A DNA stretch of 25,627 nucleotides from JAZRUY01 sp045598845 (GTDB taxonomy: Bacteria; Verrucomicrobiota; Lentisphaeria; Victivallales; Victivallaceae). Under the pieces are notes generated by a model, which was not told the origin of the DNA, searched no databases, and saw nothing but the letters and a program-made list of their open reading frames with translations. Each line of letters opens with the position of its first letter. The stretch's first letter is position 1. Where the stretch lies: assembly GCA_045598845.1 (NCBI GenBank), contig JAZRUY010000166.1, positions 1-25,627 of the forward strand, read 5' to 3'. Shown here piece by piece: positions 1-8,533 of the stretch. The position numbers were made by a program, and so were the translations under genes.

Positions 1-45
1 AATTTCGCTCATCCGGAATTACTGAAATAATATCCTCACCTGGAA

Positions 46-1290
46 TTGGAAAGTCCGCCCACCGGCGGCTGGGGATATGACAATTTCCCGCTTACCGCCG
101 CTTATGCCCGCCGGACCGGGCTGGAATACCTCGGCATGACCGGAAAATTCCACGGTACCTGGGGGGAATTCGGCGGCCTCAAGCATCCCAATGCGCTGCG
201 TTACGAGTGCGCGGCTATGATTGCGGCCGGTGCCAGGTGCAGTATCGGCGACCAGCTGCATCCGTGCGGTAAACTTGATAAATCCACCTATGATTTAATC
301 GGAACAGCGTACCGCGAGGTGCGGGAAAAGGAAGCGTACTGCCGCAGTGCGGTCAACCGCTCCGATATCGCGGTGATATCCGGCGCCGCCTGCGATATCC
401 CCGGAGGCGGGGATTTTGATATCGGAGTCAGCCGGATGCTGCTGGAGAGCCACTACTTGTTCGATGTTCTGCATCCGGGCATGGATTTCAGCGGCTGCAA
501 GCTGGTGATTTTCCCTGAGAAGTTCACGATGGATGAGGCTATGCTCAACCGAGTGAAAGAGTTTGTCTCGGCTGGTGGCAAAGTGCTGTTCAGCGGAGAA
601 TGCGTCAAAGATATTCCGCTGGATTTCGGCGCGGAGACCGGCGCAATGAACGAACTCAATCCGACCTATATTCTTCCCGCTCCTCAGTTCCGGCCGGAAT
701 TCGTCAGTACTCCGGTGGTAATCTACGGCGCCAATTTGAAATTAAAAGTGACATCCGGTCTCAGCACCGGGGAGGTCTACGAGCCGTATTACAACCGCGC
801 GCTGGGGCATTTCTGCAGTCATCAGCATACCCCTAATCATACGGAGGCATCCGGTTACGCCGCCGGGGTTATCAACGGCGGCATAGCGGCGCTGGCACAC
901 CCGGTATTCTCCATTTACCGCGGCAACGGGTCCGCGGTGCTGCGGGAGTTCGCCGACAAAGTTATCGGCTCCTTGCTGGGAGAACAGCGGTCGCTGACTG
1001 TCAACCTGCCGTCGGTGGCGCGGGTTACTCTGACGGCGGATGCTGAAAACGGAAGAGAAATCGTTCATCTGCTTTATGCTCCGCTGACAAAGCGCGGCTC
1101 GGATGTGGAGATTATTGAAGATCTGATTCCGCTGCACGATACCGAAGTGTCAGTACGGACGCTGAAACCGGTGAAAAAAGCGGTGCTGGCGCCGCAGGGC
1201 ATCGAAATCCCGTTCACCAGTACCGGAAACCGGATCAAATTCAAAGTGGACGCGTTCACCTGCCATCAGATGATCGTATTGGAATACTGA
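46..1290 (+). CDS. C-terminal part of a glycosidase-like protein with beta-galactosidase trimerisation-type domain; frame broken by upstream stop
   Basis: The product resembles the C-terminal portion of large bacterial glycosidase-like proteins that combine a TIM barrel with a beta-galactosidase trimerisation (GH42M-type, amidotransferase-like) domain. The N-terminal part (PTGGWGYDNFP, then GMTGKFHGTWGEFGG and CSIGDQLHP) looks like the end of the catalytic barrel. Residues about 105-200 (SDIAVISG, CKLVIFPEKFTMDEAM, GGKVLFSGE) look like the trimerisation domain. The remainder is beta-rich and ends in QMIVLEY. The longest open frame begins at a TTG (46) with no good ribosome binding site. The same frame stays coding-like upstream to base 1 apart from a TAA at 28-30, so the true gene probably began outside the window and carries a nonsense change. 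A restart at this TTG or at a later ATG is the alternative. Substrate is unknown; the opposing rhamnulokinase makes a deoxy-sugar polysaccharide plausible. Confidence 0.72.
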   Translation: MESPPTGGWGYDNFPLTAAYARRTGLEYLGMTGKFHGTWGEFGGLKHPNALRYECAAMIAAGARCSIGDQLHPCGKLDKSTYDLIGTAYREVREKEAYCRSAVNRSDIAVISGAACDIPGGGDFDIGVSRMLLESHYLFDVLHPGMDFSGCKLVIFPEKFTMDEAMLNRVKEFVSAGGKVLFSGECVKDIPLDFGAETGAMNELNPTYILPAPQFRPEFVSTPVVIYGANLKLKVTSGLSTGEVYEPYYNRALGHFCSHQHTPNHTEASGYAAGVINGGIAALAHPVFSIYRGNGSAVLREFADKVIGSLLGEQRSLTVNLPSVARVTLTADAENGREIVHLLYAPLTKRGSDVEIIEDLIPLHDTEVSVRTLKPVKKAVLAPQGIEIPFTSTGNRIKFKVDAFTCHQMIVLEY

Positions 1291-1316
1291 TATAACTAAG
1301 GTGATATATTCTATAC

Positions 1317-1346
1317 AAGCGGCGTTTTTATGCCGCTTTTATTTTT
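1317..1346 (+). terminator. Rho-independent terminator after the glycosidase gene
   Basis: A 7-base perfect stem (AAGCGGC at 1317-1323, GCCGCTT at 1332-1338) encloses a T-rich loop and is followed by TTATTTTT. It sits 27 bases after the plus-strand stop. It also abuts the stop of the convergent minus-strand gene at 1339. In that direction the hairpin lacks a following T-run, so it probably ends mainly the plus-strand transcript. Confidence 0.8.
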
Positions 1347-3096
1347 CCGCCGGTGCGGAAAGTTCGCGGAAAGACAGCGGAGTGAATTCCTGTTTCATCC
1401 GTTCCCGGAGAACCGCGTTTACCGATATGTATTTCCAGCGGTTAAAGGCGAAATCATGCGGCAGCCAGTTCTGCAGCCAGGCATGTCTCAATTGATAACT
1501 GACGGGAAAACTTTCGAAAATCCACGGGCATTGCTCCGCCAGATAACGGCACATCGCCTTGTATTTGGCAGTGCGTTCCGGGGAATCAGGCATCGGCAGA
1601 ATCTCCTCGAACATCCGGTCATAAACCGGATCTGAAAAGCCGGTACGGTTACAGCCGCCGATATTACCTGAGTAAAACAGTTGCAGGAAATTTTCCGCAT
1701 CCGGGTAATCCCCTGTCCAGGAAAGCCGGAACATCTGCAGTTCTCCCCGGCGCAGTTTGTCGAAAAAACGCGGAGCGTTGTTCAGCACCGGAGTCACCCG
1801 GATGCCGATTCTGGCAAAATCATCGGCGGTAAGTTCTCCGATTTGACGATGCGCGGTACTGCTGCCGTTCTGATCGAAAGTCAAATGCAGTCCTCCGCTT
1901 TGCAGACCGGAGAGAGCCAGATGCCGTTCGGCGGCTTCCGGATCATCGGCGGAATAAGGGTTAATGTAATTTTCGTCATATCCGGCTACCCCCGGCGGTA
2001 TCGGACCGTTTGCCGGCAACAACTGATGCCCGGAATGTTCGATGCGCCGCCGCACATTATACGCCAGGCTGAGCGCCCGGCGGAGTTCCGGATTGTTTCC
2101 AAGCAAGGGGTCGGCGAAATTGAATCCGACATAGCGCACTTCGCATTCCGGGGCGCGGTCGAGCCGTACTCCGCGCCCGGACAGTGCGGGAGACAATTCG
2201 CCGCCGCCGGCAACAGTGTCCAGATTGTCTTTGTCCAATGCGGTCATGTCGAGATTGCCCTGCAGGAACAGCAGCCATGCGGTCATCGGCTGGCGGACTT
2301 GACAGAATACGATTTTATCCGCCAGAGGCAACGGTTTGCCGCGGTCGGCCGGATTTTCCGCTCCGGGGAAAAATTCCGCGCGGTAATCCGGATTGCGCCG
2401 CAGCACGATCCGGCAATCGGAAATGAACTCTTCCAGTATGAACGGACCGCTGCCAACCGGATGTCTGGCGAAATCCCTGCCGTAAAATTCCACCGCCCGG
2501 CGCGGCACTATTCCGGCATTGGGCATTGCCAGTATATACAGAAAACGCGGATCTCCGCGAGTCAGGTCAATGCGGAAACGGCGGTCATCGATAACCGTGA
2601 AACCGGAAATTCCGGCGGAGTACCCCGCTTCCGGTTTATCCGAATCGCGGAATTCATCCAGACCGGCGATTTTGCCGCGGAACATCCAGTAAACCGGGCT
2701 GTGAGTCCCGCGGTCGGCGATGCGCATGATGGAATACAGCACATCGGATGAGGTGATTTTCCTCTCCTCGCGGGACATTCCGCTGAAACAGGGATCATCG
2801 GCGAAATACAGGTCATCGCGCAAGGTGAAGATATACGATTTGTATTCAGCGTCCGCCGCAGGCATTTCCGCCAGCATCGACGGTATCAGCCGGTAGGGGC
2901 GCCCGGTGTAATCATATTGCAGCAGAGTGTCGAATACCGAACCGCACATATTGCGGCTGGAAAGATCATCGGCCATAGCCGGGTCGAGAGTCTTTACCCG
3001 TCCGCCGGAATGCGAATAAACCGTATTTTCACCGTGCAGCGGCAACGACAGCGTCAATGCCAGCAGTACGGTCACGGCCGGAATGAAATGCGGCAT
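1339..3096 (-). CDS. ABC transporter substrate-binding protein, family 5 (oligopeptide/DppA-OppA type)
   Basis: The 585-residue product starts with a signal peptide (MPHFIPAVTVLLALTLSLP) and continues as a family 5 solute-binding protein: VKTLDPAMADDLSS near the N-terminus, then PSMLAEMP, YIFTLRDDLYFADD, GSGPFILEEF, RRALSLAYNVRR, the LTFDQNGS region, and DYPDAENFLQLFYS towards the C-terminus. The family captures peptides, and sometimes oligosaccharides or nickel, in the periplasm for an ABC importer. The frame extends about 75 codons further upstream, but that stretch is arginine-rich and antisense-like and lies inside the rhamnulokinase gene. The start was placed at 3096 because the signal peptide begins there and its ATG overlaps the kinase stop by one base (TGATG). 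No permease or ATPase gene follows, so it is an orphan binding protein within this window. Confidence 0.9.
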   Translation of the reverse strand: MPHFIPAVTVLLALTLSLPLHGENTVYSHSGGRVKTLDPAMADDLSSRNMCGSVFDTLLQYDYTGRPYRLIPSMLAEMPAADAEYKSYIFTLRDDLYFADDPCFSGMSREERKITSSDVLYSIMRIADRGTHSPVYWMFRGKIAGLDEFRDSDKPEAGYSAGISGFTVIDDRRFRIDLTRGDPRFLYILAMPNAGIVPRRAVEFYGRDFARHPVGSGPFILEEFISDCRIVLRRNPDYRAEFFPGAENPADRGKPLPLADKIVFCQVRQPMTAWLLFLQGNLDMTALDKDNLDTVAGGGELSPALSGRGVRLDRAPECEVRYVGFNFADPLLGNNPELRRALSLAYNVRRRIEHSGHQLLPANGPIPPGVAGYDENYINPYSADDPEAAERHLALSGLQSGGLHLTFDQNGSSTAHRQIGELTADDFARIGIRVTPVLNNAPRFFDKLRRGELQMFRLSWTGDYPDAENFLQLFYSGNIGGCNRTGFSDPVYDRMFEEILPMPDSPERTAKYKAMCRYLAEQCPWIFESFPVSYQLRHAWLQNWLPHDFAFNRWKYISVNAVLRERMKQEFTPLSFRELSAPAEK

Positions 3097-4583
3097 CAGT
3101 CGGTCAACCCGGCAAAACGCTCCGCAAGCGTTCCGTAAAAACGGTGCATATCCGCGTCCGGGGTATATCTGATGACTTCGAAAGAATCGCGTACCACCGC
3201 TCTGGCGGCGGCGAGACCGGAAACTTCCCCGAGCGCCATCGCCTGGGCCATCACATTGCCGACGGCGGTTGCTTCGATCGGACCGGCCGCGACCGGAATG
3301 CCGAGCGCATCGGCGGCACACTGCATCAGCAGATGATCCTGAGTGCCGCCGCCGACAATATTCAGCGTGGCATACCGGGTTTTCAGCAATCCGGCGAGTA
3401 CCTCCAGTTTATCTTTGAAATACAGCGCCAGAGAATCGTAGATCGCCCGGGCGATTTCGCCGTCATCGGATGGGCGCCCCTGCCCGGTCCGGACGCAGAA
3501 ATCGCATATCCTTTCCGGCATATTGCCGGGAGTGACGAATTCCGCCGCATTGGGGTTGACCAGATATTTGCCGGGGCGGGCGGATTTTGCCAGATTGCTG
3601 ATGTCTTCGAATGAGCGGTTCTTGCCGGCTTCGCGCCATACTCTCCGGGTTTCCTGAAACAGCCAGCTGCCCATGATATTGGTGAGAAAACGGATTTTGC
3701 CGTTCAGCCCGCCTTCGTTGGTGAATCCGCGTTTTTCCGCTTCAGCGGTTACTTGCGGCTGATCGATTTCCGCACCCAGCAATGCCCAGGTGCCGGCGCT
3801 GATGTAAGCCCAGGATGAGCCGTTTTCCGGAGCGGGTACCGCCGCCACCGCGCTTGCGGTGTCATGCGACCCGACCCGGATGATCGGAATCGCCCCGCAA
3901 TTGAATTTACACTGTAATGTTTCCGACAACACGCCAGCGGGCGAGCACGGCGCGGCGATCTTCGGGAATATCCGCCGCGGCAGTCCGAGACGGTCGATCA
4001 AATCGAAATCCCACTGCCGCGCCACCGGATTCAGCAGATTGGTGGTGGAACAATCGGTGTATTCGCTTTCCGGACGCGCTCCAAGATGCAATGCCAGCGC
4101 ATCCGGCATCATCAGGAAGAAACTGTTCTGCAAATCCTCAGGGTGTTCATCCGAGTGCGCGCGCAGCTGGTAGACGGTATTCAGCAGCATTTTCTGAATA
4201 CCGGTGGCGGCATAGAGCTCTTCAGGAGGGATGTTTTTCCATACCTTTTCCGCTGCTTTGGCGGTGCGGCTGTCCCGGTAGTTGTACGGCATCCGTTTAG
4301 CCTGCAGAGTGTCCTTGCCGAAGAACACGTAATCCACGCCCCAGGTATCGATGCCGATACTGCGGATATCCGGCGCGACCGCCAGCGCTTTTTCAATGCC
4401 GGTTTCCAATTCTTTGCACAACCGCGGATAATCCCAGTAAATGGAACCGTCTTTTTCCACCGGCCCGTTGGGGAAGCGGTGCACTTCCTGCAGAGACAGT
4501 TTCCCGTTGTTCAGAGTACCGATGATAGCGCGGCCGCTGGAGGCGCCGAGATCAAATGCGAGAAATTTCGCCAGTCCGCTCAT
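3096..4583 (-). CDS. rhaB: Rhamnulokinase (FGGY sugar kinase)
   Basis: The 495-residue FGGY-family kinase phosphorylates L-rhamnulose at O-1 with ATP, the second step of L-rhamnose catabolism in the cytoplasm. The N-terminal half has the ATP-binding start FDLGASSGRAIIG (residues 9-21) and the catalytic-region motif GIDTWGVDYVFF. The second domain has GSHDTASAVAAVP, ISAGTWALLG, and the adenosine motif IVGGGTQDHLLMQ followed by AGPIEATAVGN, which closely follows the RhaB pattern. Length matches the family. The ATG at 4583 follows an AGGAAAGG ribosome binding site. It is the first gene of a two-gene unit with the overlapping binding-protein gene. Rhamnose isomerase and aldolase are not in the window. 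Fuculokinase is a less likely reading. Confidence 0.92.
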   Translation of the reverse strand: MSGLAKFLAFDLGASSGRAIIGTLNNGKLSLQEVHRFPNGPVEKDGSIYWDYPRLCKELETGIEKALAVAPDIRSIGIDTWGVDYVFFGKDTLQAKRMPYNYRDSRTAKAAEKVWKNIPPEELYAATGIQKMLLNTVYQLRAHSDEHPEDLQNSFFLMMPDALALHLGARPESEYTDCSTTNLLNPVARQWDFDLIDRLGLPRRIFPKIAAPCSPAGVLSETLQCKFNCGAIPIIRVGSHDTASAVAAVPAPENGSSWAYISAGTWALLGAEIDQPQVTAEAEKRGFTNEGGLNGKIRFLTNIMGSWLFQETRRVWREAGKNRSFEDISNLAKSARPGKYLVNPNAAEFVTPGNMPERICDFCVRTGQGRPSDDGEIARAIYDSLALYFKDKLEVLAGLLKTRYATLNIVGGGTQDHLLMQCAADALGIPVAAGPIEATAVGNVMAQAMALGEVSGLAAARAVVRDSFEVIRYTPDADMHRFYGTLAERFAGLTD

Positions 4584-4615
4584 TTTAATTTCCTTTCCTG
4601 CTGTTGTGTCTTTAC

Positions 4616-4628
4616 GCCGCCCGGCGGC
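4616..4628. promoter_or_regulatory. Palindrome upstream of rhaB, possible operator
   Basis: GCCGCC and GGCGGC flank one central base, 33 bases upstream of the rhaB ATG and between its ribosome binding site and an AT-rich stretch. A one-base loop makes it a poor RNA hairpin, so a DNA-binding dyad is more natural. I could not place a convincing promoter beside it. GC-rich repeats of this kind also arise by chance in this genome. Confidence 0.25.
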
Positions 4629-4791
4629 AAAAAATCTTCAAATTTAACCAAATGTTTCCGTGTTTTTCCGTCCCGGACAGCCGCCGGATGCCTGAAAGTT
4701 CCGGAACCCCGGAACCGATGCCGCGATTTTCACGTCACCGTTTAAGATAACTCCCGAACAAGACCGCCGCAATCCGGGCTATACCTCCGGA

Positions 4792-5577
4792 TCATGACCG
4801 CTGTCTTACCCTGCCTGCCAGTTCCCGGTAAGACAGTCCGCCGCCGAAAATATCCAGCGCCGAGCCGACTGTGTAGCCGATACGGCCTTCACCCACCTGT
4901 TCGACGGTTTCAATATCCTCAAACGAGGCGATGCCGCCGGCATACACGCATTCTATCGGCGATTCCGCGGCCAGTTTCCGTAACAGTTCGCAGTCGAGAC
5001 CGCACCGGCGCCCCTCCACATCCACGGCATGGATCAGAAATTCTGAAGCAAAATCCCGCAACTGCAAAAAAAGTGTTTCCCCGGCTTCGCAGCGGGTGAA
5101 TTTGCTCCAGCGGTCCGTCACCACCAGATATTTCCCGTCCGCTGTTTTCCGGCAGGACAGATCCAGAGTCAAATGTTCGCGTCCTATGGCGGCGGTCAGT
5201 TTTTCCAGCCGCCGCATATCCAGTTCTCCGTCATAAAAGACAAAACTGGTTACAATCACTTTCGCGGCTCCGCACGCCAGCCAGTCCGCCGCATTCGCAT
5301 CCGTTACGCCGCCCCCCAGCTGCATCCCGTTCGGAAAATGACGCAAGGCGAGTCTGGCGGCATCATCATTGCCGGGGCCGAGTTTTATCACATGACCGCC
5401 GGTTAAGTTGTCGCGGCGATAAAGATCCGCGAAATAACCGGCATCCTGTCCGGCCACGAAATTGGTACGCAGCCCGCCGCCGGAATCTTCCAGGGTGCCG
5501 CCGATGATCTGTTTGACCAGACCGTCGTGCAAATCGATGCACGGACGGAAAAGTGATTTATTCATATCCGTACTCAT
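4792..5577 (-). CDS. hisA: ProFAR isomerase HisA, eukaryotic type (histidine biosynthesis)
   Basis: The product isomerises ProFAR to PRFAR, the fourth step of histidine biosynthesis, on a TIM barrel. It follows the yeast HIS6 pattern rather than the usual bacterial HisA: CIDLHDGLVKQIIGGTL, TNFV, HVIKLGPGNDDAAR, LGGGVTDANAADW, KVIVTSF, LDLSCRKTADGKYLVV, EFLIHAVDVEGRRCG, VYAGGI and VGSALDIFGG. The likely catalytic aspartates are D15 and D139. The start at 5577 was chosen because its ATG overlaps the ung stop (ATGA) and follows GGAG at good spacing; an in-frame ATG lies at 5592 and another at 5565. The length of 261 residues fits the family. It is the last gene of an acn-ung-hisA operon, and no other his gene is near. 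Confidence 0.93.
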   Translation of the reverse strand: MSTDMNKSLFRPCIDLHDGLVKQIIGGTLEDSGGGLRTNFVAGQDAGYFADLYRRDNLTGGHVIKLGPGNDDAARLALRHFPNGMQLGGGVTDANAADWLACGAAKVIVTSFVFYDGELDMRRLEKLTAAIGREHLTLDLSCRKTADGKYLVVTDRWSKFTRCEAGETLFLQLRDFASEFLIHAVDVEGRRCGLDCELLRKLAAESPIECVYAGGIASFEDIETVEQVGEGRIGYTVGSALDIFGGGLSYRELAGRVRQRS

Positions 5578-6248
5578 TTCAGCTCCGGCCACCGCCAGCC
5601 GCCCAAAAACTGTTCAGCCCTGGAAAACGGCCTGCTGCCGAAAAAACCGCGCGTTGCCGACAGCGGCGAAGGATGTGCGGAAATAATTACCGAATGACGT
5701 CCGTTTTTGTCGTTTTTTTCCACAATGGAACGTTTTGCGGCGGCCCGCTTTCCCCAAAGCAGGAAGACCGCCGGCCGGGGAGAACGGGCGGCGACGGCGG
5801 CGATCAGCGCATCGGTTACGGTTTCCCAGCCGATTCCGGCATGACTGCCGGGGGTGCCGGCGCGTACGGTCAGCACGGTGTTGAGCAGCAGCACTCCTCC
5901 TTCTGCCCAGCGGGTCAGCGTTCCGGAGCCGGGTGCTTCGCGGTGCAGATCATCGGCATATTCCCGGAATATATTGCGCAGCGACGGCGGAATTTTCACT
6001 CCGTCAGGCACTGAAAAAGCCAGCCCGTGCGCCTGACCGGGGTCATGATAGGGATCCTGACCCACGATCACTACACGCACTTTCTCCGGCGGCGTCATCT
6101 CAAGCGCGGTGAAAATCTTTCCTTCCGGCGGATAGATTTCCATCCCTCCACACCGTTCGCGTTCCACCCGTCCGGTTACGGCCGCCAGGCCGGAGCCGTC
6201 CAGATATCCGGCTGCGAATTCACGCCAGTTGTCGGGAAATTTTTCCAT
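5574..6248 (-). CDS. ung: Uracil-DNA glycosylase, family 1
   Basis: The enzyme removes uracil from DNA to start base excision repair. All family 1 landmarks are present: the catalytic water-activating motif GQDPYHDPGQAHGLAFSV with D65, PSLRNIF, the uracil-specificity motif LLNTVLTVR with N123, and the DNA-intercalation motif HPSPLSATRGFFGS with H192, followed by FSRAEQFL. The 224-residue length is typical of E. coli Ung. Its ATG lies 27 bases after the aconitase stop with only a weak GGA ribosome binding site. Its stop overlaps the hisA start by four bases, so the three genes are probably cotranscribed. Confidence 0.97.
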   Translation of the reverse strand: MEKFPDNWREFAAGYLDGSGLAAVTGRVERERCGGMEIYPPEGKIFTALEMTPPEKVRVVIVGQDPYHDPGQAHGLAFSVPDGVKIPPSLRNIFREYADDLHREAPGSGTLTRWAEGGVLLLNTVLTVRAGTPGSHAGIGWETVTDALIAAVAARSPRPAVFLLWGKRAAAKRSIVEKNDKNGRHSVIISAHPSPLSATRGFFGSRPFSRAEQFLGGWRWPELK

Positions 6249-6275
6249 AATATCCGTCGCACTGGAATTCCGATG

Positions 6276-8213
6276 TTACATGTTCAGCATACCGCCGGCT
6301 AGGATAATCGTGATATCTTCCGCAGTGAGCCGGTGCCGGAATTCGATTTCCCGTTCTTCTCCGGACGCTTTTTTCAGAGTACCGAAAACACTTTTTCCAG
6401 GCATCAGCGCTTCCCGGATCCCGGAGAATATCAGTGCATCGCCTTCGTCTATGCGATCGTAGTCGGCGGCATCCGCGAACAGCAGAGGCACGATCCCGAA
6501 GTTGATCAGATTGGCGCTGTGGATGCGCTCAATCGCCAGCGCCGCCACCACTTTTACTCCGAGGTACATCGGGCAGATGGCGGCGTGTTCGCGGCTGGAA
6601 CCCTGCCCGTAACTGTCGCGTCCGACAATGATTCCTGCCATTCCCGCATCGCGGATGGCGGCGGCGCGCTCGGCGAAAGCCGGTTTCCCCGGCTCGTTGA
6701 AACACTCGAAAACCACTTTGCTGTATGCCGGTATGTTGCTGCGGAGTTTCAGGTGTATTCCGGCCGGCATGATGTGGTCGGTGGTGATTTTATCTCCGAC
6801 TTTGATTACCACACGTCCGTCTATCACCTCAGGCAGCGGCCGGTTGCAGGGCGGTTCTCCGATGGTGCGTTTACGCACAATTTCACAACCGGAGCACGGC
6901 TGATGGATCATGCTGTCATCAATGAGGAATGTTTCCGGTTCCGGAGGCACGATATAATCGATTCCGGCCCGTCTCGGGTCGGTGAATCTGCCGTTCAGCG
7001 CAATATGCACAGCCGTTTCCGGACTGACCAGATAGGCCTGATCTCCCTTGGTGCCGGTGCGTCCGGCGAAATTGCGGTTGAAAGTGCGCACGCTCACCGT
7101 ACCGTCCGCAGGGCTCTGCCCCTGACCGATGCAGGGCCCGCATCCGGTTTCCAGTATTCTGGCTCCCGCGGCGATTATATCGGCCAGCATACCGTTGCGC
7201 GCCAGCATTCCCAGCACCTGCCGGCTGCCGGGAGCGATGGCGAAAGTAAGTCCGGAGGCGACTTTCCGGCCTTTCAGCGCAGCCGCCACCATTGCCAGAT
7301 CGCGGTAACTGGAATTGGTGCAGCTGCCGATAATCACCTGACCGACTTCCAGCCCTTCCAGTTCGCTTATTTTCTTCACATTGTCAGGGCTGGACGGGCA
7401 GGCCGCCATCGGTTCCACTTTGCCGAGGTCGATTTCGATAACCTCATCGTACTCGGCATCGTCATCCGCGCCAAGAGGAATGAAAGATTCGCCGCGTCCC
7501 TGCCGCCGCAGAAAATCTCCGGTGCGTTCATCGGACGGAAAAATGCTGGTGGTAACGCCAAGTTCCGCGCCCATATTGGTGATCGTGGCGCGCTGCGGCA
7601 CCGAAAGCGAAGCCACTCCGTCACCGAAATATTCCACGATTTTGCCCACATTGCCCTTGGTGGTCATAATAGACAGCAGAGTCAAAATAACATCCTTGGC
7701 GGCGCACCAGTCGTTCAGATGTCCGGAGAGTTTCACTCCGATGATTTCGGGGTACGGAATCCGGAACGGCTTCCCGGCCATCGCCAATGCCACGTCCAGC
7801 CCGCCGGCGCCGATGGCGAGCGCACCGATTCCGCCGCCGGTAGGCGTGTGCGAATCGGAACCGATAAGAGTTTTTCCCGGCGCCCCGAAACGTTCCAGGT
7901 GCACCTGATGGCAGATGCCGTTTCCCGGGGCGGAGAACAGTATGTTTTTGGCCGCCGCCACGCTTTGCAGGTACAGATGGTCATTGCGGTTTTCCGGTCC
8001 GTTCTGCATCATGTTGTGATCCACGTAAGATACGGATAATTCGGTTTTTACCCGCTCCGTTCCCATCGCCTCCAGTTCCAGATAGGCCATTGTGCCGGTG
8101 GCATCCTGGGTGAGCGTCTGATCTATATGCAGTGAAACCGTGCACCCCGGCTTTTTTTCCCCGCCGCGGAAGTGAGTTCCGATGATTTTCTGTACCAAAG
8201 TGCCGTGAGCCAT
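6276..8213 (-). CDS. acn: Aconitate hydratase (short aconitase A type)
   Basis: This 645-residue iron-sulfur enzyme interconverts citrate and isocitrate in the TCA cycle or glutamate synthesis route. The three 4Fe-4S ligands are visible as C298 in GSCTNSS and C358/C361 in GCGPCIGQGQ. Substrate motifs include IGSDSHTPTGGGIGALAIG, SRQVLG, and the swivel-domain region GRDSYGQGSSREHAA with IHSANLINFGIVPL. It is of the shorter class of about 640-660 residues (homoaconitase/LeuC-like layout with a fused swivel domain), not the 890-residue AcnA. The start is well set by GGAGG five bases before the ATG. A promoter lies about 115 bases upstream. The 2,3-dimethylmalate and homoaconitate hydratases are close relatives, but the full fused architecture favours aconitase. 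Confidence 0.9.
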   Translation of the reverse strand: MAHGTLVQKIIGTHFRGGEKKPGCTVSLHIDQTLTQDATGTMAYLELEAMGTERVKTELSVSYVDHNMMQNGPENRNDHLYLQSVAAAKNILFSAPGNGICHQVHLERFGAPGKTLIGSDSHTPTGGGIGALAIGAGGLDVALAMAGKPFRIPYPEIIGVKLSGHLNDWCAAKDVILTLLSIMTTKGNVGKIVEYFGDGVASLSVPQRATITNMGAELGVTTSIFPSDERTGDFLRRQGRGESFIPLGADDDAEYDEVIEIDLGKVEPMAACPSSPDNVKKISELEGLEVGQVIIGSCTNSSYRDLAMVAAALKGRKVASGLTFAIAPGSRQVLGMLARNGMLADIIAAGARILETGCGPCIGQGQSPADGTVSVRTFNRNFAGRTGTKGDQAYLVSPETAVHIALNGRFTDPRRAGIDYIVPPEPETFLIDDSMIHQPCSGCEIVRKRTIGEPPCNRPLPEVIDGRVVIKVGDKITTDHIMPAGIHLKLRSNIPAYSKVVFECFNEPGKPAFAERAAAIRDAGMAGIIVGRDSYGQGSSREHAAICPMYLGVKVVAALAIERIHSANLINFGIVPLLFADAADYDRIDEGDALIFSGIREALMPGKSVFGTLKKASGEEREIEFRHRLTAEDITIILAGGMLNM

Positions 8214-8336
8214 ATTTTCCTCCGTTCCAGCGGAAAGCCGCGGTAATTTTCAAGGACTTCGCGCTGTGTCTGAATAAATTATGAACCGAACTCTTCTCCG
8301 GGTTCGAATCCTCCAAGATTATATATTTAAGGAATA

Positions 8337-8365
8337 AATATAGCCTTTCCGGTCCGGTTTGGCAA
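8337..8365 (-). promoter_or_regulatory. Promoter of the acn-ung-hisA operon
   Basis: Read on the minus strand, TTGCCA (8365-8360) and TATATT (8342-8337) are separated by exactly 17 bases, close to the sigma-70 consensus. Transcription would start near 8330 and leave a leader of about 115 bases before the acn ATG. Confidence 0.65.
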
Positions 8366-8395
8366 TCCGCCGTTACTGTTCGGATGAGCCCGGGT

Positions 8396-8424
8396 TTGCA
8401 AAAAAGGCGGAAACGGGTTATCTT
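8396..8424 (+). promoter_or_regulatory. Candidate upstream promoter for prs
   Basis: TTGCAA (8396-8401) and TATCTT (8419-8424) are 17 bases apart. This would give a structured leader of about 200 bases before prs. It competes with a TATAAT nearer the gene. Confidence 0.4.
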
Positions 8425-8533
8425 ATACGCGTTCGGTAATTACAACCGACATCAGCGACCTTGATTCCGGAGTCGTCTAAAACGGCGCGGAATCGGAAGA
8501 ACCGGGATTTTTTCCGGGTTCCGCACCGTGGGG

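Noticed and set aside
3097..3321. 75-residue extension at the start of the substrate-binding protein
   Set aside because: It is an arginine-rich frame inside rhaB, and a proper signal peptide begins at 3096.
6333..8039. 568-codon open frame on the plus strand opposite aconitase
   Set aside because: It is rich in His/Arg/Gly as expected from antisense of GC-rich coding DNA, has no recognisable motif, and aconitase on the other strand is certain.
8301..8311. GGTTCGAATCC resembling a tRNA T-arm upstream of aconitase
   Set aside because: No acceptor, D or anticodon arm can be folded around it and no CCA follows.
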